Source of the DNA: Ettlia oleoabundans
Taxonomy: Eukaryota; Chlorophyta; Chlorophyceae; Chlamydomonadales
Direction: 5' to 3'
Assembly: GCA_019693395.1 (NCBI GenBank)
Contig: JAAMXP010003801.1
Coordinates: 1 to 16,474, forward strand
DNA: 16,474 nt
The notes beneath the pieces are model-generated. The model worked only from the letters and a program-made list of their open reading frames with translations. It ran no database searches and was not told the DNA's origin. Below are positions 7,497 to 16,474 of the stretch, piece by piece (position 1 is the first letter of the stretch; every line of letters starts with the position of its first letter). A program made the position numbers and the translations under genes.

Positions 7497-9992
7497 TCAG
7501 CGGCTTATGGGAGTGATGCCGGCTACATCGCCCGTGTTCAACACAGGCGGATGGCATGGAGGGCCGGCCGCAGCAAGGGCGGCTGGCCAGCTGCCGTCGC
7601 AGGCGGAAGGGAGAGACGGGATGTTTGGCGTGGGTGCGGCAGCAGATGCCTGGATCTTGCGGTTGAGATCTTGAATCTGGGAGCGGGTGTTGGGACTCTG
7701 CAAGGCGTACAACAACAAGAAACAATGCAGGGAATGAGAAGAAGGTGTTGATGGCTGTTGAAACCTTCAAAGGTCAGGAACCAGCAGGCTGAGCCAGCAA
7801 AGATCAATTGACACACATACACACCAGTCACCGGCTAGAGCCACCCAGTGCTCAGCAAGAAGGACACGGCTAACCGTCACAGGCCATGCTAAGCAGCACT
7901 ACAGCGCCATCCACGTCCAAGTGACGGCACTTTGGCTCACCCGCAGCAGATTGAAGGGCTTGACCACCGTGCAGCAGGCGGCCTTGCCAACTGTGCTGGT
8001 GGCACCCAGCTCTGGGGAGTGCCGCCAGCTGTCGCCACATCGGGAGGCGGAGCCAGCCGTCAACGGCGAGCCTGCACAAAAAGGGGGGTGGGGCAGCCAA
8101 GCAGCAGCATGTGATGAGCCAAGGCCTTGTAACTACAGCGCTCACGGTCTGGCAAACTGAGCCAACATGAACCCACCCAGCCACTGACCCTGGATGCCTG
8201 CTCAGCGCTCCCGTCAAGGCAAGTAGATGCGGCATGCACGCTGATGGGTGCTCCAATCGAGCATGCACTAGCAGGCACCACTCAAGTGCAAGCGGCAGCA
8301 GGGTGGCAGAGCAAGCTTGCGGCGGGTGTGGCACCTTGGTCAGTGTGTTGCCGAAGTGGAGGGGCTGGCGTGAAGGACAGGTCTCGTGCCACGACCCGCA
8401 ACCCTGCCCTGCGCTGCGGCGCCAGTTTGCTGCTGCTAGATTGGCCGTCAAACACACTGCTGCCCGGGGTGGTGGCACCGCCACCGCCTGCTGCGCCGGC
8501 AGCTGCCGCTGAGAGCAGCAGCAAGCGCTGTCGCTTGCCTGCGGCCAGGCCACCGCCGCCAGGTGCCTGGGCAGGGGTGGCTGTGTGTGGAGCCGGGGCG
8601 GCAGTGGGATGTGGCAGCAAGGCGCCTTGGCCTACCTCCTCTGCGAGCTGTGCACGTGCTTGCTGCCGCTGAAGCGCCGCCAGCTGCACAGCAGCTGCCG
8701 CAGGCGTAGCATCTACTGAAGAGCGCTTGCGGCAGCCCTCTACTGCACAGAGGGCGCTAGAGCCCCAGGGCACATGCCCGGCTGCTGTTGTTGCCGCTGC
8801 AGTCGACTCTGCCACGACGCCAAACCCCGCAGCTGAGCTGCCTAACGCCGCCAGCTGTGCAGCAGCCGCTTCAAGCGCGGTTGCTGTGTCTGCTGGCGTG
8901 GGATGGCTGCCTGGCTGGCTGCTGGGGTCCGCATGTGGTAGCGGAGGGGGCAGCAAGTTGGACAGTGGATCGTGTGGAAGGCAGTCTGCAAGAAGGGAGT
9001 AACAGTACAACCGACAACACACATGAGCCGCCTGTCAGACATGGATTCAAAGCGGATGTAGAACATCAAACTTGATCAGGCGGCAGGCTGTGTCACAACA
9101 GAAGGCGGCTGCTTGGAGTGCCAGCACCCAACATCTGGAAATGCAACCGGTGGCGCCTTGGAACTTGCAGCCATGGCAACGGCTGCAATGATGTGATAAG
9201 GGGGAGGCAGTTTCCACCAACCTGTGTCCTCTACAGTGAGAATTGCCTGGCATTGAGCCAGCATCGTGTCCCGGGCGGCTGCCGCCACCTCGGCTGCAGG
9301 CAAGGGATTGGGGGACGAGGGGCAGCGGCGCGAAATCAATGGCTTTCAGCAGGGCGGCGCGTGCGGCAGGCGGTGGCGGTTGCTGCGACAGCCCTGCTAG
9401 GGGGGGCTCTGCTGTGTCTGGCTTGCAATACATGCTCCTATGGGGGTAGTTTTCCAGAAGTGCTCACCATCTAGAGCCTGTTGCAGGCTTGCAGCAGCTT
9501 GAAAATGCAGCGGGGCCCCGCAGGGTGACGGGGCAGTTTCCATCCACTCATCTGCACAGCCGGCACCGCAAGCAGGGTCCAGGGGAAATGACTCAGCATG
9601 CATGGTTGTAAGAGCCTGGCAGCTATGAAGCTCGTAATGTAGGTGTTGGAATATAAGTACAGGGCTGTCAGGCACAGTGCACAGCTGCCAGCTACCGGGG
9701 CGGTTGCGCCAAGTTTAAACGTCACCACACACATACCGCCCTACTGTCGATGCCCCATGCTTGCTGTTGCACCCCATAACTGGTGCAAAACCCCTGGCAT
9801 AGTTAACGGCCCCATTGCCCCAAATGTTGTGTGAGCAGGCAGGGTATGCCGGTGGCCTAGCCCGAAACCCGCGCCGCTGCGCTCACCTGGCACTTGCGTT
9901 AGCCGCCGCAGTGCCTCAGCAGCCTCTTCCCGCACCTCCTCCGGCGCTCCGAGTTGCCAGATTCCGGCGCTGAACTTTGGAGGCACATTGGA
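7497..9992 (-). CDS. Unrecognised Ala/Pro/Gln-rich protein, five exons, 5' end incomplete
   Basis: I do not recognise this protein. Exons (minus): 9992-9887, 9293-9222, 8985-8335, 8071-7941, 7697-7497 (TGA stop). All four junctions have GT-AG borders and matching phases (1, 1, 1, 0), and frame 1 is the only open frame of the first exon. The visible product is about 386 residues. The N-terminal part is helical and charged (VREEAAEALRRLTQ, then AAAARDTMLAQCQAILTVED). A long Ala/Gly/Pro/Ser-rich middle follows in the 651-nt exon, with a coiled-coil-like patch (QLAALQRQQARAQLAEE) and a basic KRQR patch. The C-terminal part has a short amphipathic stretch (NTRSQIQDLNRKIQ). No catalytic motif, signal peptide or membrane span was seen. 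The low complexity and basic patch fit a nuclear or scaffold protein, but that is a guess. The first exon has no Met, so the start lies upstream, possibly in the candidate exons at 10130-10808. Confidence 0.65.
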
Positions 9993-10129
9993 CTAATTCA
10001 TGCACTGAGAGAGGACCCGCCCAGCGGAACAGCGACTAACGGCTAGTGGGGTTCCAATGAAAGCAAGGCGTGGCAAGCGGCCCCCGATAGGCGGGGCGGG
10101 GACAAGAACGTCGTCGGATCATTTCTCAC

Positions 10130-10808
10130 CAATTGATAGGGGCAGCAGGGCCTGCGGGGCTGCAGAGAGGAGGGGACAGTGACTGGCGAAGGCTGGTCAT
10201 CCTGGCAGTGTGGCATAGGCTCCGAGGGTCCCAGGCTTTATGGAAGGGTTGCCGAGACTGTGCGATGGGATTGCGCAGCGTTCCCGGCACTCACGGAATA
10301 TGAGGAGGCGACACAACGGGCAAAGTGCCTCGTGCAAAATGGAACTGTGTGCTGCTCACGAAATATAGAAGAGGGTAAATGTGGCTTGCTGGTGGAGAGG
10401 CAGCCTTAGTTTAGGCCGCGGAGATGGGTAGGCAGAAAAAGAAAGGCCACGTCATCGCGAGGGGCAACAGTTTGAAATCGCTGAGGCCTTTTTGAGGGCG
10501 TAGGCGCGGGATGTCAGCATCATCGCATCATCGCGAGATTTTACACTGCCCCGCCAAGCGCAGTTCGCTTGGGCCCCGTCTGTCGCCGCCCGGCCCCGCC
10601 CCCGCTCGCACCCCGTCCTGCCCTCCGTCTGGCGGCTGGCTAAAGTGTGGTCCTCCTCAATCTGCCGTTGCCTTGCCCCTCCTACCTCACGACCAGTCAG
10701 TACATATGCTTATGCCCTCCCAGCATTGCAGCCTGGGCTGACCTGCGGCAGCTGGTGGCGGAGCCATGTCGGTGGCCAGCGGCTCCATGTCAGCCAGCAG
10801 CGCGCCAT
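10130..10808 (-). other. Candidate upstream exons of the minus-strand unknown gene
   Basis: Two exon-like pieces lie upstream of the 9992 acceptor. The 30-nt piece 10159-10130 has a strong pyrimidine tract plus CAG before it and a GTGAGA donor after it. The piece 10808-10743 starts at an ATG and ends CAG|GTCAGC in phase 0. Joining them in phase 0 to 9992 gives a 32-residue Arg/Trp/Pro-rich N terminus without a stop. A competing frame in the second piece, starting at an internal ATG (MEPLATDMAPPPAAA), has more natural composition but leads to a frame that is closed downstream. The interval between the two pieces contains a C-rich GC-box-like stretch (about 10577-10625), which could instead be a promoter. 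Confidence 0.3.
10448..10537. promoter_or_regulatory. Repeated TCATCGCGAG element with adjacent CACGTCA
   Basis: The 10-mer TCATCGCGAG occurs at 10452-10461 and again at 10528-10537 in the same orientation. The first copy overlaps CACGTCA (10448-10454), a bZIP/G-box-like core. The second is part of a tandem CATCATCGC repeat (10518-10534). A C-rich GC-box-like stretch follows. The arrangement suggests a regulatory cluster between the divergent unknown gene (-) and amidase (+), but no element is proven. Confidence 0.3.
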
Positions 10809-10820
10809 CCAGCGGTGGCA

Positions 10821-11480
10821 CTGAATGAGGCGGATCATTGTCTTATCCGGCACGACCACTCATCTAGATCTTCCAAACGTGTGGTGCATAATACGTTCAG
10901 TCTATGATATTGCGTCAGGGCTACGGCATGGTGTGTTGCCGACTGCAAACCAAGGTGTACTGCAGCGTGTAGTTGATGCAGGTCCTTGAATCTACCACGT
11001 CATGAAAATATGTCAAAGCCTTATAGTGATTCAAAACATAGGCTGATGGATGCGTGCAGAGCTGGTCCATTACTAACCCCCGTGGAGCAGACCAACCTGC
11101 GCCTAACTGGCAGGAAGCTGGGCGTTCTTTTTCAACAGTTCCCCTCTTGCCCGTTGCCTTCTGGCAAATCTTCACAGTCTCCTCAGAAGGTGAGAAGATA
11201 AACATTGCGGTTGCGGGTTCAGCACTCATGCTTCTTGGCCGTAGACCGTCTGTGGGTTCGCTGCTGTCTGTCCCCAAGCGGCCGCCGCACAGGCGGTAGC
11301 ATCCCAGCACATCAGAATGGTGACCCTGCGTGTCACACCTCGACTGCACACCTTGGATACACACCACAGTCCCTTACCTGCCCGGTCGGCCCACTGCCGC
11401 CCTGTCCAAGGGCTGGGTGACTCAACCTAGGCGGCGGCGCTCCTCACAAGATCCAAGGTTCAACCCCCAACTCGCTGTCC
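10821..11480. other. Intergenic interval without a recognised gene
   Basis: Open frames occur on both strands (for example 10921-11367 minus and 10986-11201 plus), but none shows a known motif or supported splice borders. A donor-like AGAAG|GTGAGA occurs on the plus strand near 11188 without a convincing coding partner. The interval lies between the divergent unknown gene and the amidase leader and probably holds the amidase promoter. Confidence 0.4.
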
Positions 11481-11680
11481 CTTGCCTTTTTGTGCCCAAA
11501 CAATCCTGCCCTTTACAACCCCCATGCCCGCAGCTTCCCTCCCAAGGACATCCCCCTCCCCTCCAGCCACCGCGGTGACGCCGCCATCAAAACTTGCAGC
11601 CAACCTCCCTCCAAGCGCCCTCCCAAGCCACCTAGAGCTCCACCCTCCCTCTACCTCTCCCCTGCCTCGGCACCAGCACC
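11481..11680 (+). promoter_or_regulatory. Pyrimidine-rich leader upstream of the amidase start
   Basis: About 200 nt immediately before the amidase ATG is strongly C/T-rich on the coding strand (repeats of CCCTCCC, CCTCCCT and CTCTCCCC), ending CACCAGCACC-ATG, a good algal start context. No TATA box is evident. An upstream ATG at 11524 opens a frame that overlaps the main start out of frame. The transcription start is not determinable from sequence alone. Confidence 0.5.
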
Positions 11681-14600
11681 ATGCCAGTGGGCACGATCTC
11701 CTCCTCCTTTGACACAGTGGGCGTGTCGGTGGTCAACTATCAGGTGAGAGCGCTGGTTGGGTGCATTTGTTGTAGTGAGATGACAGCCCAAAGGGGTGAA
11801 GGTTAGAGGAAAGGGAGAAGTGGTGCTTGTGGTATGCTGTGTTGGGTTGTTTAGGCGGGCCTGGCTGGGTATGTAGACGGTGGTGTGCAGAAGGCGTGAT
11901 AAGTGGCGAGTCTGACGACTTGTAAGGTGAGCTGTTCTTCTCTGGCTCTCCCAACCCTGCTGCCCGGACCCGGGCATGAACGCAACTCCTGGGACCTTGA
12001 CCACGGGTGCCGTCAAACCAAACTACTGCTGCTGTCCGCTAGTGGCTTGCCTGTTGGCTGGATGATCCTTGTTGGTCATTGCTTTGCCCTGCAACCCCAC
12101 ACCTTCCAACACTATGCTTCCCTGTGGCTACCACCCTGGCTTTATCTTGTTGCATCCCCCTCGTACTGCCCTGCAGGTGCCCATTTGTGAGAGCCGTGAT
12201 GATGTGACTGCAAACTGCCAGTGAGCTCCCACTCCCCTTACTGGGGAAGCCGGCCTGCTGCCCTGCCCTGCGCTTGGCAGCATTGGTGCATTGTTGCTTG
12301 CTTCTTGTTTGCCCGCGGGGAGCCAGGTTGGTTACAAAATATCTGTTGGCAGGCCTGGGGTACCTGTCTTTGCTGCCTGACCTCCGCCTATTGCCCCCGA
12401 GCTGCCTGTGTCTTGCAAGCGAGTGTATGACGTCCATGCTGCCTGCTGCTGTTCTGCCCTGGTCGCTACATGCCTGGGCTCATTGCCACCTGCCGGCAAT
12501 GCCCATCCTGCCGGCACATGCCTTCTTCTCTTGCATCAGACTGCCCACAAGCTTGTCTTCCTTTCCTGTTGCAGCAAGATAGCCAAGATGGTTGAGGGTC
12601 TCAAGCGCGGGTACCCGGGCCTCGACCTCGTCATCTTGTGGGTGCCAGGCAGGAACCTTCTGGGAAAATGCTTGTGCCTTTCCTATATGCTGGCCTTCGC
12701 CTGGCATCTTAAGGTGCTGTGAGCAATGGTTCGTGCAAGCCAGCTGTCCGCTCTGACTCCAGGCTGCTCAACCCGACCCAGCTCTGGGAACATAGCCCCG
12801 CGGCGCCAGTTCCCCCTAGACTCATTTGAACGCCGCCCTTACAGCCCACCCTGATGCTCGCCTGTGGAACCTCCCTCCCCACCCCCCTTTATAAAATGCA
12901 GCCCCGAGTACAGCACCCAGGGCTTCCACCCGCACAAGTGGGGCGAGCTGACCACCACCATGGACGGCCCAGAGGTGGAGATATTCAAGAAGGCGTGCAT
13001 GGACAATGGTGAGTCCTGGCTGCTGCCCCTCTCCGCCTTGAGGTTGGGCAAATCAACGCTGCTGATGAATTGTAGAGCTGGTAAATGATTGGCTGGCTGA
13101 TGCCCCTGGCGAGGGCTTATAGGGATGGACGGACAATGATTCGAGTGGGCTGTTGGTAGGTGTATAGGCTGTCGGGCAATGGTTCAAGCTGGCTGTTAAG
13201 GTGGCCCCATGCTCCCTAACTCCCACCCCTCATTCCCCCACTGCCGCACCAATTTTGAGCAGGTGTGTACGGCATCTTCAGCCTGACGGGTGAGGAGCAC
13301 CCCGAGGGCAAGAACCCCTTCAACACGCTCATCATGATCTCGGATGAGGGGGAGATCAAGCTGACGTACCGGAAGGTGTGTACTACTAGTTGCACTGGTG
13401 CAGCGAAAAGATTGGCCTGCTATGCTTTGCAGCATGGCATGCCTGCCTGCTGCTACTGATCACATCTGTGCCTACTGACTCATTGTGCCCCCATCCCCGC
13501 CTTACCCACTCCCCCAAACATAGATGTTCCCTTGGTGCCCTCTCGAGCCATGGACTGCTGGCCATGAGACAGCGGTGGCTGTGGGGCCCAAGGGACTGAT
13601 AGTGGGTGCCACCATCTGCTGTAAGTGGGGGTAAACTGGTATGATCACTGGCATAGCATGCAGGGAAATTCCGACCTGGCATTGCCTGCGTTCTCACTCA
13701 ATTAATTCTTCGAACGGTGCGAAAAAGCCTGTCCTCTGAGGTTGCTCAGCGCCAACCAGCCAGCCTGCAATCCCTGTCTTCATCCGTCGTGCCAGTCCTA
13801 TCCACCTAGCTTGCTCATTCAATCTGTTTCGCATTCTTGACCTCCACCTAGCAGAAGTTACACTCTTGTTGCCAAATTTTGTGATTGTTTGGCCCGCACC
13901 CCCTGTTCCATGTTAGATGATCTCAACCTGCCAGAGATCATGCGCGACACAGTGATGAAGGGGGCAGAGCTGGTGGTGCGCATACAGGGGTACAGTGAGT
14001 GGCAGACGGCTGTTGACAGATCAACTGCCAGTTTTGTGCGGGGGCAGGGGTGCTGTGTGACGTGCGCACACAGCAATACAGCTGTTATAAAATGCTGACA
14101 GACTGGCATGCTGGTTTCATCTGCCTGGCTGCAAGGCTCTACTGCCTTTCTGTCGGGCCCAAGCAGGGCACCGTGCCTATCATGGGCGTGCATGTGCAGA
14201 ATACATGGAGTCTCCTGCCTTCCGTTCTTTATGCCAACACTTCGCTCACCTGCACAAAATGCCCCATGACACACAAACCACCGCCATTGCCGCCACCTGC
14301 ACTGCCCGCCTGTGCTGCAGTGTACCCCGCCAAGGCCCAGCAGGTGCAGGTGGCCAACGTGCGCGCATGGTGAGTTGGGCTTCAGCTGGTGTTGATGTTC
14401 ACCTGGGCATGGGGCGATGCGGGCATTGTGGTAAGCTTACCGCGTTGACAAATAAACACCTTGAACCTCCAACTAGCACCAGTTCTGCAGGCTGGGAGCT
14501 GCGGCACCCTTTTACATCAAGTTGCATGTGAAAAGGTGGCAGTGCTGCGTTGCCCTGCAGGGAGAACAACTGCTACGTGGCGGTGTCCAACATGGCGGGG

Positions 14601-16422
14601 CGGGACCTGGTGTACAGCGTGAGTGAGGGCATACAGTGTGGTGGTAGTGCAAATTATTAAGAATTGCTTTTGGTGTAGCCCCCATGTGCTTTTTATTATT
14701 TGAGGGCCGTGTCTTTGTGGGAAGTGGTGTGGGCGACGGTGGTGCATGGGGGTATGTTTTGTGGCTGCAGCAGCTGCTCAATGTTGTGCTGCCTCATCGT
14801 GGATCTGATCTTGTTCGCCATGGCCCGACCGTAACTGCTTGCCCGCCCTGTTCTTGCAGTACTTTGGGCACAGCAACATCATCTGTGAGTCCTGCAGCCG
14901 CTGCTTGCTGCTTCCTGCCTTTTCAAAATGCCGCAGTGCACTGCAGCCTGCCTGACCGCCTGACAGCCTGCATGCACCCTGCAATGCTTCTTGTCAAGTT
15001 ATCATCTGCTTGCACAAGTTATCAATCACTAGTATCTTGCCGTGCCCGTGCCTGTTCAACCCCCCCTCCCTGTGTATGGTACCTGCTTGTCAACCTTAAT
15101 ACAAAGGCAGGACCCATATAAATAGGCCGCACCCAACCCCTGGTTCTGCTGCCCCGCGTCACTATGCAGCCTTTGATGGGACCACCCTGGCTGAATGTGA
15201 GACCACCCCTGACGAGGCCACCTACGCCGAGCTGTCCATCACAGCTGTGCGCAACGCTAGGTGGGTGGGGAGCGGCACCATATTCCTGCAGTACCATGTT
15301 GTTTGGTTGCACTTCTGTGTGACTTCTTTATGCAGCAGGTGGGAGGTGGCAGCATGCAGGCAGAATGGCTGAGAACCCTGTGGAGATGGGGTGTAAATTG
15401 CACTGGGCTGCTTGCATGGTACTGCAGCAGGCAGTACTGTGCAGTACATCACCCTCTTTCGCACAGGGTTGCAGCTAGCATCCCCCGCATGCTGCCATCT
15501 CCCACCTAGTTGGCACATTCCAGAATGGTGGCAATACGTCAACAGTGGGCAGGGCAGTCCCCAGACCGCCAAGCTCAGTATGCAACCTCCTGTTAATGCT
15601 GTTGACAGGATCTGTGCCCGTCTTGCCCTTCTATCTACCTGCAGGCGCAACTGGACCGCCGAGAACCACCTGTACAACATCGTGCACCGCGGGTACACCA
15701 GCGGTACGCACACACTTTGCACACACTGTACCGCTGACATCTGGCAGCAAGCACATAGTGTGCTTGGACTGGTGGCACAGCACATTGAACGGCTGACTGC
15801 CAGCCCTCACGGCAAAACCTCTCTCCATCTGTGAGCCATCAGAACCCGCGTTTGTCTTTGTTGTGGTTCTCTGTTGTGCATCATGCAGAGCCCGGCGGCC
15901 ACGCGCCCTGCCCCTTCCAGTTTTACCGCGACTGGGTGAACAGCCCCGAGAGCGCCAGGAAGACAGCTGAGATGCTGACCAGGGATGCAGGTGGGTGCTG
16001 CCCTGATGTTGCTGGCACCATAATGCTGCTCTGATGCTGGTAGGTTGTTCTTCCTGTGTTGTGTGCCACCAAAGGGGTATGGACTCAGTTCTACCCTGCG
16101 TTCTGCTGCCAGTCAAGTGCATGTGACTGTAAGGAAATCAGACATTGAACTGCATGCATGCTTGTCGCCATATGTGGCGACAGTTGTGCTGCTATGACAT
16201 GCGCTGCATTATGTCTGCAGAGTCCAATGCTGCTTACAAGTCCTTTGCAGCAACCTACCCTTGCCCTCTGCCAAGGTTCCGTCCTTCTGAGGCGGCTGCG
16301 CCCTGCTTTCTTCTACTATTTCTTTCTTCCCCCCCCGCAGACTCCCCGCTGAAGTGCAGCTTTGAGGATGTGCCGGTGATGAAGCCCTCGCGCCTGGCTG
16401 AGGAGATGCTGCACGCACCCAG
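11681..16422 (+). CDS. Aliphatic amidase/formamidase (nitrilase superfamily), 14 exons, 3' end outside window
   Basis: Cysteine amidase of the AmiE/AmiF group, which hydrolyses short aliphatic amides or formamide to the acid and ammonia, probably cytosolic. Exons: 11681-11743, 12177-12220, 12575-12637, 12902-13008, 13263-13375, 13524-13620, 13917-13994, 14321-14369, 14561-14618, 14860-14884, 15170-15260, 15645-15703, 15889-15990, 16341-16422. All borders are GT-AG and in phase, giving 343 codons plus two bases; bacterial AmiE has about 346 residues, so little is missing. The start [20 protein letters not shown] aligns with the bacterial N terminus. Triad: Glu59 in FPEYS, Lys130 in TYRK, Cys162 in GATIC. 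The accessory Glu138 lies in FPWCPLEPW. Other family blocks are [36 protein letters not shown] and [15 protein letters not shown] and VPICESRDD lean toward formamidase, whereas YFGHSNII and NNCYVAV lean toward AmiE, so exact substrate is open. Oddities: one extra residue after Cys162 and a 25-nt exon. Confidence 0.95.
16163..16182. repeat. Perfect 8-bp hairpin in amidase intron 13
   Basis: TGTCGCCA and TGGCGACA flank TATG, giving an 8-bp GC-rich stem with a 4-nt loop, and a TCGCCATATGTGGCGA core. It lies in the amidase intron 15991-16340, about 160 nt before the acceptor. Its role is unknown; it may be incidental or may bring the splice sites closer together. Confidence 0.7.
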
Positions 16423-16474
16423 GTGGGTGGGTGGAAGTGTGTGTGCGTGTGTGGTGGTGGGGTGGGGGTTGGGG
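16423..16474 (+). other. G-rich start of amidase intron 14 (truncated by window end)
   Basis: The intron opens GTGGGTGGGTGG, passes through a (GT)n stretch and ends at the window edge in G4, G5 and G4 runs separated by one or two bases. It resembles the G-run intron starts in the deacetylase gene. Whether it completes a quadruplex motif depends on the sequence beyond the window. Confidence 0.6.

Noticed and set aside
7870..8553. 227-codon open frame on the minus strand
   Set aside because: It overlaps the unknown gene's exons in another frame and runs through two strong splice borders (8335 donor and 8071 acceptor). It is a shadow of the GC-rich exons.
11440..11480. tRNA-like GGTTCAAC stretch
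   Set aside because: It resembles a T-loop, but there is no matching T-stem, no A-box upstream and no cloverleaf pairing.
15179..15260. Extra intron at the GTGAGA after 'gctgaat' in amidase exon 11
   Set aside because: Reading straight through keeps an open frame ([20 protein letters not shown]) that matches the family, so the GTGAGA is coding sequence and not a donor.

Overview
The window reads as nuclear DNA from a green alga, probably a chlorophyte of the Chlorophyceae. The evidence is moderately high GC, genes cut into many short exons by GT-AG introns of about 150-600 nt, a TGTAA-type poly(A) signal, Ala/Gln-rich low-complexity protein stretches, and a histone gene that ends in a stem-loop. 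No operon, bacterial promoter, rRNA, tRNA, CRISPR array or transposon was recognised. Gene models were built by hand from splice consensus, reading phase and protein-family motifs. Exon coordinates are given in each entry.

Layout. (1) 1-278, plus: 3' end of a canonical histone H2A gene, followed by a 6-bp stem / 4-nt loop histone mRNA 3'-end hairpin at 327-342. (2) 1124-4203, minus: a secreted chitin/polysaccharide deacetylase (NodB-homology fold) rebuilt from nine exons. The metal and catalytic motifs are present and every junction is in phase. Only the initiator Met is unresolved. (3) 4204-4498: a compact divergent promoter. (4) 4499-5243, plus: a probable two-exon gene for a small plastid-targeted two-helix membrane protein with a cyanobacterial-type core. 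(5) 5244-7496: a long interval with no convincing gene but with an 11-bp perfect inverted repeat. (6) 7497-9992, minus: a five-exon gene for an Ala/Pro/Gln-rich protein that I do not recognise. Its 5' end probably lies further upstream (candidate exons at 10130-10808). (7) 10809-11680: intergenic sequence ending in a pyrimidine-rich leader. (8) 11681-16422, plus: the first 14 exons (343 codons) of an aliphatic amidase/formamidase of the nitrilase superfamily, with the complete Glu-Lys-Cys catalytic triad. The last coding exon or exons lie beyond the window.

The genes look like ordinary unlinked eukaryotic neighbours: chromatin, cell-wall polysaccharide modification, a plastid membrane protein, an unknown, and amide nitrogen metabolism. 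I see no single new multi-gene system. The points most worth a second look are the broken-looking start of the deacetylase, the one-residue insertion beside the amidase catalytic cysteine exactly at an intron, a 25-nt amidase microexon, G-quadruplex-like tracts at several 5' splice sites, and the unrecognised minus-strand protein.
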